From assembly GCA_011391255.1 (NCBI GenBank), contig JAABQV010000008.1, positions 62,001-126,000 on the forward strand: a stretch of 64,000 nt of DNA, given 5' to 3'. The stretch comes from Dechloromonas sp. GTDB taxonomy: Bacteria > Pseudomonadota > Gammaproteobacteria > Burkholderiales > Rhodocyclaceae. Position 1 is the first letter of the stretch, and every line of letters begins with the position of its first letter. Below the pieces are notes generated by a model, which saw only the letters and a list, made by a program, of their open reading frames with translations, made no database searches and was not told the DNA's origin. Below are positions 33,613-41,649 of the stretch, in pieces. Position numbers and translations under genes: made by a program.

Positions 33613-34520
33613 TACACCATCACGATCGAAAGGACGCCGAGCGGAACTGCCCAAATCAGGAACCAGCGGATCGACTGCTCAACCCGGAAGCGCGGGAAGA
33701 CGACGCCGACAAAGGCCGACCACAGATAAATCATGAAGACCTTGAAGAAGAAGGTCGGCCAGTCGGTCGCCCCGCCAAAAAAGAGGTTCATGTAGATGAC
33801 GATCTTGGCAATCGGGAAGATCGCCCGATTGGTCTGCATCAGCGCCAGATAGGAGGAGTGGTACTCGGTCGGGGGCCCGATCGGGATTTCCTGCGGGGCG
33901 ATCACGACGTCAAAAGGCGGGCGCATCATCGAGCCAAGGAAGGACAGCATCGCCGCCGAAACCGCCAGCGGGTTGGTGAACAGCGTCCAGTTCAAGACGC
34001 CGCCCTGCTGCGCGGCAACGATGTCGGTAACCGAGAGCGTCTGATATTGCAGCGCCACCGAAAATACCGCGAGTGCGAACGGTAGCTCGGCCGTCGTGAC
34101 CTGAGAAAGGCCACGCGTAATACCGATGGCGGCATGCGGATGACCGCTTTCGCCGGCGCCGAGCGCCATGCCGAGGGTGCCGAAAAAAATGAAGTAGAGT
34201 GCGAGGATCAGGTCGCCGGCAAAGGACATGTTGGAGAACATCGTCGAGCCGTAAATGATCGGCACAAAAAGGATCAGGCCAACCCCGCCGGAGAGCCGAA
34301 AAACTGGGCCGAGGTAGAACATCACACCATGCGTGATCGAGCTGCGCAGGCCGTAGTTCTTGAACATGTCGGCATAATTCTGCCAGATCGGAATGCCATG
34401 CCGGCGCCCAACCCGCGCTCCTATCTTCTGGATAAAGGCATTGAGCAGAAAGCCATAATTGACGACGATGAACAGCGTCAGGAAGGCGTAGGGGATTTTC
34501 ATCCAGTCGAAATCCATCAC
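33612..34520 (-). CDS. NuoH/MbxM-like membrane subunit
   Basis: A 302-residue integral membrane protein of the complex I subunit 1 family with about eight helices. Family motifs include QKIGARVGRRHGIPIWQ, AELPFALAVFS and the MRPPFDVVIAPQEIPIGPPTEYHS loop that contacts the NuoB/NuoD-like subunits. It links the hydrophilic arm to the antiporter-like module. It overlaps the large antiporter gene by one base. Confidence 0.88.
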   Translation of the reverse strand: MMDFDWMKIPYAFLTLFIVVNYGFLLNAFIQKIGARVGRRHGIPIWQNYADMFKNYGLRSSITHGVMFYLGPVFRLSGGVGLILFVPIIYGSTMFSNMSFAGDLILALYFIFFGTLGMALGAGESGHPHAAIGITRGLSQVTTAELPFALAVFSVALQYQTLSVTDIVAAQQGGVLNWTLFTNPLAVSAAMLSFLGSMMRPPFDVVIAPQEIPIGPPTEYHSSYLALMQTNRAIFPIAKIVIYMNLFFGGATDWPTFFFKVFMIYLWSAFVGVVFPRFRVEQSIRWFLIWAVPLGVLSIVMV

Positions 34521-37500
34521 TAGACTCCTAGACGCATGAAGAAGACGACCACGACAAAGGCCAGGAAGTGGAAGGCATAAGTCTGCCCGTTACCGTTATA
34601 GAGTTTGCGCGAGAAATCAGCCGTCGAATGCAGCAACTCGGTCAACCCGCCCCAGAAACGCGTGACGAAAGGCTGCACCATGAAGCCGAGCGCCTTGCGG
34701 TAGGGGGCGAAGAAATTCCAGGCAAAGTGCGTGGTTTCCGGACGGAACGGTCGCTCGGCGGAGAACACGATATTGAATTGCTTGACCTTCTGCGCCTTGC
34801 GATTGACGAACAGCAGCCAGGCGAACAGGGTGCAGAAGATGACACCGATCGTGATCATGATCGCCACTGGATTCCAGTAACCGTAATTGCTGGTGATCTG
34901 GTTGGTCGCCCAGCCGAGCCCGCCTTCGGGGAAGAACCGGGTGAGGTATTCATCGACCCGACGCAGCGCGATGCCCGGGAACACTGCAAAGATCAGCAGC
35001 AGGACAACGTAGATCATCTGCGGCAGGACAATCCAGAACGGCGCTTCCTTGATCTGGCGGAACTCATCCTTCAATTGGCCGAGGAAGATCGCGTAGATCA
35101 GGCGGAACAGGTAAAGGAAGGCAATCGGCCCGGCGAGGAAGATGACAACCATCGGCAGACGATAGTCGCTGTCGAGAATCGCGTTGTAGAAAATCCAGCG
35201 CCCGCCAAAACCGGACAGCGGCGGCACACCAGAGACCGCGATGATGCCGATCAGGACGGCAACGAACGAGAAGGGCATCAGCGTGATCAGGCCGCCCATC
35301 TTGTACATGTCGCGCGTGCCAGTGCGCTTGGCAACGCCCCCGACGGCGAGGAAGAGCATCGATTTGTAGATGTAGTGGTTGATGACGAACATCAGCGCCA
35401 TCAGCCAGCCGAGGTGATTCATCAGCGCCAGCCCAAAGAGCGCATAACCCATCTGGCCGATCGAGGAATAGGCGAGAAGACGCTTGGCATCTTCCTGAAA
35501 AATCGCCATCAGGTTGCCGAGGAAGGCGGTGATCGCGGCGATCCAGAGCAGCACGTGAGTCAATTCGACACCGTAGAGTTGTTGCTTACCCATCGTCAGC
35601 AGCAAAACCATCATACCGTAGAGACCGGCCTTGAGCAGAATGCCGGAAACCATCGGCGAAACGTCGGTTTCAGCTTCGGCGTGGGCACCCGGCAACCAGA
35701 TGTGCACACCGATGGCGGCCGTCTTGGTCATGAAACCGATTGCCAGCATGGCAAAAACCCAGGGCGCGACCGGCTGTTCCAGCTGACGCAGCGACTCGAT
35801 CAGGTAGTGATACGAACCGTCGGCAGCGATTGCAAAGCCGGCCAGGATCATGAAGGCGCCGCCGAGTGAAAAGATGATGTAGGACAGCGCGTGCGGCTCG
35901 GATTCCTTGCCACGCAGGATCAGGAAGTAGGAGCCGATGGTGAGAAATTCCCAGGCGGCAAAAAAGCCGAAGGTGTCGGTGGCGTGGATCAGCATTGCCA
36001 GGCCGGCATACATCAGCATCGCCGACGGATAGAAGCCAACCCGCCGACCGTGCGCCGAGTAACTGGCGAGCAGGGTGATCGCGCCACCAACGAGGATGAT
36101 GATGGCAAAGATCAGTTGCAGCGGATCATAGCCGGGATAAGTCAGGTAAAAGAAAGTGCTCATACCGACGATGGCGATGCTGTTCTTGACCCAGGCCGGC
36201 AGCCAGTCGAGCAGCAGGAAACTGAGCGCAAAGAGCAGCGGGATGGCGAGCAGCAGATTGGCGCGGCCGGACAACTCGCCCCAGACAAAGCCCAGCGCCC
36301 AGCCGGCGAAAACTGCAACAAAAACCGGCAGCACTTTGTGCGCAACGCAAACCACAGCTTCAGCCGGCGCTTCGCGTTTGATGATGTAGCCAAACCAGCG
36401 GAAGAGGTAAGCCGCTTCGATCAAGGCGCCGATCAGGATCAGCGCCAGCAGGGCAAGCCGACCTTCGCTGGCGAGCAGGCGGACGAGATCCCACTTGGCG
36501 TAGAAGCCGGGGAACGGCGGCAGGCCGGAGAGCATGCAAATAAAAGTGACGAAGGCGAAAACCAGCAAGGGGCGCTTGGCTATCACCGACCAATCACTCA
36601 GGCCACGCCCGGCAACCAGGCCGGAGAGCCAGAAAAGGCCAGCCTTGGCAACTGAATGCGAAACCAGCAAACCGAAGGCGATGAATTCCGTACTCTCGCC
36701 GAGGATGTCGCGCTGGCCGAGAACGGTGAGTACCAGACCAATCTGGGCAATCGACGAATAGCCAAGCAGACGGCGGTCGTTGGTCTGCGGCAGGGCGAAC
36801 AGGTTGGATGCGACGAAAGTCAGGATGCCGACGCCAGTCGCCACCGGCAGCCAGTCGGCACCGCCGATCAGCAGCAATTTGTCGAGCGCGAAAACGGTTG
36901 CCGCACTGGAAGCCGCTGAAAAGATCGCCGAGAAGGCCGGATGGGCGGACTCGTAGATATCGAGCGCCCAACCGTTGGCCGGGAAAGGCTTGAGTTCGGC
37001 AACCACGGCAATGAACATCATGAAAAAGGCAATCGCCCCGCCATTCAACAAGGCCCATTGCGTGCCGTTCATGCCGTCGATATTGAGCGTACCGGTGACA
37101 TGGTAGGCAAACAGGACACCTAGCAGCAGGAAGACAGAAATCACTTGCGAAACAATCAGGTATTTGAAGCCGGCAGAGAGCGCGCGGCCATCGTCGTTGG
37201 CATCCGAGAACAAGATCAGCCCGCCGGTGGCGATGACGGTCAACTCGAAAAAGACGAACAAATTGAAAGCGTCGCGGGTCAGGATAATGCCGCACAGCGC
37301 CATGGTTGCAATCAGGAGCACGGCCATCGCGCGGCGCCCGAGCTCGAGAAGGGTGTCCTTGAGATAAATTGCCGACAACAGGCCGGTGAGATTGACGAGC
37401 AGTGTCAAAGCCGCCTCGGCCAAACCCATCCGCAGATTGATGGCGAACGGTGGCTCGGTACCGGCGGTGAAAATTTCAACCGTCAAAACGCCGTCGACCG

Positions 37501-37654
37501 CAAAAGCCCACAGCCAGCCGGCCGAAACCCAGGTCATGAAGGCGAGCGCCAGCAAGGTCACGGTGTAGGCCAGCCCGCGCTTGTCTTCCTTGATCAAACC
37601 AAGGAAGAAGGCGGCAGCCATTGCTGCCGCGATGATGTAGAGCGCGTTTACCAT
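34520..37654 (-). CDS. Fused double antiporter-like subunit (MbxH-H'/MrpD-like)
   Basis: A 1044-residue membrane protein made of two complete antiporter-like domains. The first (about 1-470) has the TM5 Glu (FFELTVIATGG) and TM7 Lys (LKPFPANGW). The second (about 490-900) has AWEFLTIGSYF and TKTAAIGVHIWLPGAHAEA. An extension of about 140 residues follows, with further helices. In Mbx/MBS the two are separate genes H and H'. Each domain should form an ion-translocation channel (proton or sodium). Position between the MrpC-like and NuoH-like genes is as in Mbx. Confidence 0.87.
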   Translation of the reverse strand: MVNALYIIAAAMAAAFFLGLIKEDKRGLAYTVTLLALAFMTWVSAGWLWAFAVDGVLTVEIFTAGTEPPFAINLRMGLAEAALTLLVNLTGLLSAIYLKDTLLELGRRAMAVLLIATMALCGIILTRDAFNLFVFFELTVIATGGLILFSDANDDGRALSAGFKYLIVSQVISVFLLLGVLFAYHVTGTLNIDGMNGTQWALLNGGAIAFFMMFIAVVAELKPFPANGWALDIYESAHPAFSAIFSAASSAATVFALDKLLLIGGADWLPVATGVGILTFVASNLFALPQTNDRRLLGYSSIAQIGLVLTVLGQRDILGESTEFIAFGLLVSHSVAKAGLFWLSGLVAGRGLSDWSVIAKRPLLVFAFVTFICMLSGLPPFPGFYAKWDLVRLLASEGRLALLALILIGALIEAAYLFRWFGYIIKREAPAEAVVCVAHKVLPVFVAVFAGWALGFVWGELSGRANLLLAIPLLFALSFLLLDWLPAWVKNSIAIVGMSTFFYLTYPGYDPLQLIFAIIILVGGAITLLASYSAHGRRVGFYPSAMLMYAGLAMLIHATDTFGFFAAWEFLTIGSYFLILRGKESEPHALSYIIFSLGGAFMILAGFAIAADGSYHYLIESLRQLEQPVAPWVFAMLAIGFMTKTAAIGVHIWLPGAHAEAETDVSPMVSGILLKAGLYGMMVLLLTMGKQQLYGVELTHVLLWIAAITAFLGNLMAIFQEDAKRLLAYSSIGQMGYALFGLALMNHLGWLMALMFVINHYIYKSMLFLAVGGVAKRTGTRDMYKMGGLITLMPFSFVAVLIGIIAVSGVPPLSGFGGRWIFYNAILDSDYRLPMVVIFLAGPIAFLYLFRLIYAIFLGQLKDEFRQIKEAPFWIVLPQMIYVVLLLIFAVFPGIALRRVDEYLTRFFPEGGLGWATNQITSNYGYWNPVAIMITIGVIFCTLFAWLLFVNRKAQKVKQFNIVFSAERPFRPETTHFAWNFFAPYRKALGFMVQPFVTRFWGGLTELLHSTADFSRKLYNGNGQTYAFHFLAFVVVVFFMRLGV

Positions 37655-38004
37655 TTGAGCTCCGTGAACTTCCCGATATCCAGCGTGCGCTTGGACTCGT
37701 AAAGCTTGTAGGCATAAGCCAGCATCAGCGCGGTAACGCCGACGCCGATAACGATGGCAGTGAGCACCAGCGCCTGTGGCACCGGGTCGATAATGCGCAG
37801 CACTGCATCGCTGGCGGCCACCGCCGAGTCAATGATTGGCGCAGTGCGGCCGTGCATGTAGCCAATCGCGACAATGACCAGATGGACGCCTGTGTTGGCG
37901 ATGGTGAAGGCGACGATCATGCGCAGCAGATTGCGATTGGTCAGCGCGCCGTAGAAGCCGATCAGAATCAGGATAAAGCCGGTTGCCATGACGAGATAGG
38001 CCAT
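37648..38004 (-). CDS. MrpC/NuoK-like subunit (MbxG)
   Basis: A 118-residue protein with three helices and the MrpC/NuoK motifs (NLLRMIVAFTIANTGVHLVIVAIGY and DPVPQALVLTAIVIGVGVTALMLA). It overlaps the fused antiporter gene by 7 bases and abuts the MrpB-like gene. It contributes to the ion pathway of the membrane module. Confidence 0.88.
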   Translation of the reverse strand: MAYLVMATGFILILIGFYGALTNRNLLRMIVAFTIANTGVHLVIVAIGYMHGRTAPIIDSAVAASDAVLRIIDPVPQALVLTAIVIGVGVTALMLAYAYKLYESKRTLDIGKFTELKW

Positions 38005-38702
38005 TACAGTTCCTCCGTCGCCGAGAGGTCAGCCAGGATGGACGAGAACTCGGCACCCACCTTGAGACCAATCAGCGAATAGATCAGCGGGATCGCACCG
38101 GCTGAAAAGAGCGCGCCGAGCTCGCCGATCGGCAATATCCGGTTATCGAGAAAGCCGCCGGCGAAGACCAGTCCGGCGACGCCGATTGCCACATAGAAAA
38201 TGCCGGCAATCGACTCCAGCGCCGAAATCAGACGATGGCTGAAGTGCTTGAGCGGATCGGTCAGCAGCAGCAACAGGACACCCGAAGCAATGATCGCCCC
38301 GCCTTGGAAACCGCCACCCGGGGTCAAGTGACCATTCACAAAGACATAGACGCCGAGCAGCATGATCAGCGGCGTCAGCAGGCGGCTGCCGGTAACCAGC
38401 AGTTCGCCAGCCGGGGCCAGATTGCGTTGTTGATGTTCCTGCTTCTTGCCACGCGCCAGCACCAGGCCAACGATGGAAGCCGAGAGGAAGAGCACAGTCA
38501 CTTCACCAAGGGTATCGAGACCGCGATAGGTGACGACGATGGCGGTGACGATGTTGGCTGAACCGAGATCGACAGCGGTGCGCTCGGCGTAATAGAGCGC
38601 TGTCAGGTTGAGCCAGGTATCGGGTTCGTAGCTGACCAGCAGGGCGGAAAAAATGGCAGCGACAAAGAGGAGCAGCAGAAATACGGCAAAGTTCTTAATC
38701 AT
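38004..38702 (-). CDS. MrpB-like subunit (MbxF-like)
   Basis: A 232-residue membrane protein. An N-terminal part with TAIVVTYRGLDTLGEVTVLFLSASIVGLVL resembles MbhE/MrpA C-terminal sequence. The MnhB domain follows (LLITPLIMLLGVYVFVNGHLTPGGGFQGG). It therefore combines the roles of two small archaeal subunits. ATG 38702 overlaps the end of the DUF4040-like gene. Confidence 0.83.
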   Translation of the reverse strand: MIKNFAVFLLLLFVAAIFSALLVSYEPDTWLNLTALYYAERTAVDLGSANIVTAIVVTYRGLDTLGEVTVLFLSASIVGLVLARGKKQEHQQRNLAPAGELLVTGSRLLTPLIMLLGVYVFVNGHLTPGGGFQGGAIIASGVLLLLLTDPLKHFSHRLISALESIAGIFYVAIGVAGLVFAGGFLDNRILPIGELGALFSAGAIPLIYSLIGLKVGAEFSSILADLSATEEL

Positions 38703-38949
38703 TTTCGCCTCCGCGGACACGACCGAGGACGAAGAAAAGCAGGAAGGTGGTCAGTCCGCTGCCGATGGCTGCCTCGGTCATCGCCACGTCGGGCGAGGCC
38801 ATGACGAGAAAGACGATGGAGGCAGCAAGACTGACCAGACCGGCCGCCAGTATCGCCACCGGCAGGCTCTTGCCGCGCACTGCGAGAATGGCGGCACCGA
38901 TCATCGTGACCGACAGCAGGACCGTCATTCCGACAAGGATCGGGCTCAT
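38695..38949 (-). CDS. DUF4040/MbxD-like small subunit
   Basis: An 84-residue protein with two to three helices and the SPDVAMTEAAIGSGLTTFLL signature of the MrpA C-terminal (DUF4040) domain. As in Mbx, this domain is a separate gene between the MrpG- and MrpB-like genes. Confidence 0.83.
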   Translation of the reverse strand: MSPILVGMTVLLSVTMIGAAILAVRGKSLPVAILAAGLVSLAASIVFLVMASPDVAMTEAAIGSGLTTFLLFFVLGRVRGGEND

Positions 38950-39284
38950 GAGCGGCCTCCAAAATCATCTTCGAGGCGGTCAACTGCCGTCAGGGGCGAT
39001 TTTTCAGAACCGCTGCGGTGGGCGGCGCGCGCCAACACCTGTGAAGAAATCGGGTTGGTGAACAAGACGAACAAGCCGATCAGCGCCAGCTTCAGTGCCC
39101 AGTCAGGTTGCAGACAGGCAGCGCCAGCGAGGGTCAGCAAGGTGCCCAGGGTCGTCGCCTTGGTCCCGGCCTGAATACGGTTGAAGACATCGGGCATGCG
39201 CCTCAGCCCGAGGCCACCGAGCAACAGGAAGGCGCTGCCGGCAATCAGCAAGAGGCCGCCGAGCGGAGCAAGCAATTCAGTCAT
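38946..39284 (-). CDS. MrpG-like subunit (MbxC)
   Basis: A 112-residue membrane protein of the MnhG family (LLLIAGSAFLLLGGLGLRRMPDVFNRIQAGTKATTLG). It is encoded between MrpF- and DUF4040-like genes with a 4-base overlap. Confidence 0.88.
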   Translation of the reverse strand: MTELLAPLGGLLLIAGSAFLLLGGLGLRRMPDVFNRIQAGTKATTLGTLLTLAGAACLQPDWALKLALIGLFVLFTNPISSQVLARAAHRSGSEKSPLTAVDRLEDDFGGRS

Positions 39285-39544
39285 CAGAACCCCCGTTCCA
39301 GATAACGGGCGACGACGATCACGCCCAGGAAGGAGAGCAGCGCATAGATCAGCGCGACGTCGAGATAGATGCCGCGCCCTTCGGCCAGCGAGACGAGAAC
39401 GATGCCGGTGATGCCGATAATGGTCAGGACGTCAAAGGCAACCACGCGATCGGCTGGCGACGGTCCGCGGAAAAAGCGCTCAAGGGCCAGCAAAAATGCG
39501 ACGCCGGTAATCGCGGCAGCGATATAGACCAGGATTTCAACCAT
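39284..39544 (-). CDS. MrpF-like subunit (MbxB)
   Basis: An 86-residue three-helix protein of the MnhF family (RFFRGPSPADRVVAFDVLTIIGITGIVL). Coupled on both sides: it overlaps the MrpE-like gene and shares its stop region with the MrpG-like start. Confidence 0.88.
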   Translation of the reverse strand: MVEILVYIAAAITGVAFLLALERFFRGPSPADRVVAFDVLTIIGITGIVLVSLAEGRGIYLDVALIYALLSFLGVIVVARYLERGF

Positions 39545-40034
39545 ACATCACCTCGAGATAGTCCTCGAATCCGGAAACAATCGCCGCCGTCGCCTCGTCA
39601 ATATCGGCGGAATCGACCGTCACCCAATGGATATAGAGCCACTCGCCAAGCATCTCGACGGTCAGCGTGCCCGGCGTCAAAGTGATCGAGTTGGCCAGCA
39701 TCAGGCGCCCCATCCTGCTTTTCAGGCGCGTCCTGACTTTGACGATACCGGGATTGAGTGGCAGCGAAGGCGCCAGAACGACAGAGGCGAGATTGAGGTT
39801 GGCCTTGACCAGTTCTTTAATGAAAAAGAAAAAGTACAGCACCGTCGTCAGCAAAGCGCGTGGATTCAGGCGCAGCTCGGAGAAAAACCCGAGGCCGTTT
39901 CTGAACAGAAACGTAATCACCGCAGCGGCAACAGCACCAACCATCAGCACGTCATTGGCAAGCGAGGCGTTCAACAGCAACCAGAATAAAAACAGTGCCG
40001 CGAACATCAACAGCGAGTCTTTCGCCTTGTTCAT
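39537..40034 (-). CDS. MrpE-like subunit (MbxA), first gene of the operon
   Basis: A 165-residue MnhE-family protein with two N-terminal helices and the domain VRTRLKSRMGRLMLANSITLTPGTLTVEM. I chose ATG 40034 (MNKAKDSLL). A longer frame would place a cysteine-rich leader through the operator region. It opens the 13-gene unit, which ends at the rubrerythrin gene. Confidence 0.87.
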   Translation of the reverse strand: MNKAKDSLLMFAALFLFWLLLNASLANDVLMVGAVAAAVITFLFRNGLGFFSELRLNPRALLTTVLYFFFFIKELVKANLNLASVVLAPSLPLNPGIVKVRTRLKSRMGRLMLANSITLTPGTLTVEMLGEWLYIHWVTVDSADIDEATAAIVSGFEDYLEVMYG

Positions 40035-40052
40035 TGTTTGACCTTGCATTTG

Positions 40053-40097
40053 ACAGTAAATACAACGGTTCGCATCGTGCGAATCCAACAGTAAATA
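40053..40097. promoter_or_regulatory. Candidate operator upstream of the Mbx-like operon
   Basis: Two direct copies of ACAGTAAATA (40053-40062 and 40088-40097) bracket an inverted repeat TTCGCA-TCG-TGCGAA (40069-40083). The block lies 19-63 bases before the first start codon. A plausible -10 (TAGAAT) is at 40111-40116 on the minus strand. Confidence 0.5.
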
Positions 40098-40201
40098 TAT
40101 TTAAGCTTATATTCTACTACGCAAGCCGATCAAATGCTGCATCGCAACAAGTTTATTAATTCAGTATGATTTTCTTAAAATTCAATGAGATAGGCGTGCC
40201 G

Positions 40202-40227
40202 AAAAAAAACAGGCGCAGTAGCGCCTG
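40202..40227 (-). terminator. Terminator of the HlyD export operon
   Basis: On the minus strand CAGGCGC-TACT-GCGCCTG is followed by eight T, 17 bases after the HlyD-family stop codon. Confidence 0.9.
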
Positions 40228-40243
40228 ATCTGACCGCAAACGC

Positions 40244-41248
40244 TCACAAGGCCTTCAAATAAGCCTCAGCTGCAGCAAAGCGTAACAGTGACCCGATCAC
40301 GAGATCGAGGAAGCCGAGCAGATGAATTGGTTTTTCGGCAGCTATCCAGGCCTTGCCGGTAGCACCAACCGGAATGTGCACACCTTCCGGCTCCTCGAAC
40401 TCGAGAATCACGGTGCGCCCAATCTCGTTCCTGTTCTTCACCACATGCTGCGTTACGCTCTGCGGCGTACCGAGAAGCGCGCCTTGCGCCTCACCGGTGG
40501 ACTCGGTAATGCTGTGCACGCGGGCGCGAAAGATCTTGCCCGGGTAGGCATCCACATAGAACTCCGAGAAAGCACGCGGCTTGATGAATTCGTAGACCTG
40601 ATCCGGAATGCGCAACTCGATGAACTTCTTGTTGGTGAACATGTGAATCGCCGCCGGACGCTGCTCGCCAAAATACTGCCCTTCCGACGAAAACTGCACG
40701 GCCACCTGCCCGTCTACAGGAGCAACAACCAGCGCCTTGTCGATCTTCCACTGCAGGTCTGCCATATCCTGCTCGGCCTTGATCACCAGATCACGCTGGG
40801 TGGCGACTTCGGCCACCTTGGCATCGTATTCCGACTGTGGAATAACTTCGCCACGCAGCTTGCCAAGACGCTTGAGATCGTTTTCCAGCTTGCCCAACTG
40901 CGTCTGCAAACGACCCTTCTCGGCCTTTTTGGCGGCCATCTGGATGGCGTAGCGGTCAGTCTTGAAGCTATACACCGGATCGCCGGCTTTCAGCTTCTGG
41001 TTGTGGGTCACATAGAGCTTGTCGATTTCACCCCCGGCCGGACTATTGAGCACGATGTGCGGCGCCTTGACGGTGGTTGTCGCGGTCAGGTCGATGAAGG
41101 CGTAATAACGGGTAAAGGTCAACAGCATAAAAAGCACGAAAACCGCGCCGAGGCTCATGGCGACGAAATTGCCGATGGTCTTTTTGACAAAGCCGAACTT
41201 GACCAACAGCCAGCAAATCAGAAAATACGGAACCAGGGTCAGCTTCAT
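40244..41248 (-). CDS. HlyD-family membrane fusion protein
   Basis: A 334-residue periplasmic adaptor. Two N-terminal helices (about 5-22 and 29-48) are followed by a biotinyl-lipoyl-like half-motif (VKAPHIVLNSPAGGEIDKLYVTHNQKLKAGDPVYS), a coiled coil (about 105-175) and the second lipoyl half (ALVVAPVDGQVAVQF). It would bridge an inner-membrane partner and the outer-membrane factor encoded in the same operon. The domain layout with two N-terminal helices is like E. coli YiaV/YibH. Confidence 0.85.
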   Translation of the reverse strand: MKLTLVPYFLICWLLVKFGFVKKTIGNFVAMSLGAVFVLFMLLTFTRYYAFIDLTATTTVKAPHIVLNSPAGGEIDKLYVTHNQKLKAGDPVYSFKTDRYAIQMAAKKAEKGRLQTQLGKLENDLKRLGKLRGEVIPQSEYDAKVAEVATQRDLVIKAEQDMADLQWKIDKALVVAPVDGQVAVQFSSEGQYFGEQRPAAIHMFTNKKFIELRIPDQVYEFIKPRAFSEFYVDAYPGKIFRARVHSITESTGEAQGALLGTPQSVTQHVVKNRNEIGRTVILEFEEPEGVHIPVGATGKAWIAAEKPIHLLGFLDLVIGSLLRFAAAEAYLKAL

Positions 41249-41649
41249 GCCTTGTTCTCCCCGCTGTGATTGCTTGCCGATTCAAGCGGGACATCGTCAG
41301 CCGCCGGTGTCCGCGAGCGGCGCAGAATACGCACCAGAAAATCCTCGAAGGCCTGCCAGTCCATATAGGCAATGAACAGGGCGAGCGCCCAGATTTCGTG
41401 CATGAACAGGCCAAGCAGGGTCAGCGCGGTGACCAGCTCGGCTTGCCGCATATTCTTGTGGCCGGCCTTGTGCGACGGAATCTCGTGGATACGCCAAGCC
41501 AGCATGAGCAAGGCAACGACGCCGATCAGCAGGGCTGGTAACAAAATATAGAGCAACCAGTCAGCATCAAGAACTTCGCGATAAATACCGAAGGGTTCGT
41601 TGACAAAGTAGCCCTCGGGCTTCTCTTCGGCATAGACATGGAACATCAT
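41245..41649 (-). CDS. DUF3302-like inner-membrane protein (YiaW/YibI type)
   Basis: A 134-residue protein with two strong helices (about 30-52 and 73-95) and the IHEIPSHKAGHKN and LTLLGLFMHEIWALALF segments that resemble the DUF3302 family. In E. coli such a gene sits beside a HlyD-type gene. It overlaps both neighbours, and the GGAGGAGG ribosome site is inside the outer-membrane-factor gene. Function unknown. Confidence 0.65.
   Translation of the reverse strand: MMFHVYAEEKPEGYFVNEPFGIYREVLDADWLLYILLPALLIGVVALLMLAWRIHEIPSHKAGHKNMRQAELVTALTLLGLFMHEIWALALFIAYMDWQAFEDFLVRILRRSRTPAADDVPLESASNHSGENKA

Noticed and set aside
34568-37702. Plus-strand frames rich in Asp, Glu and Gln opposite the fused antiporter gene
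   Set aside because: The composition is what the complement of a hydrophobic membrane protein gene yields.
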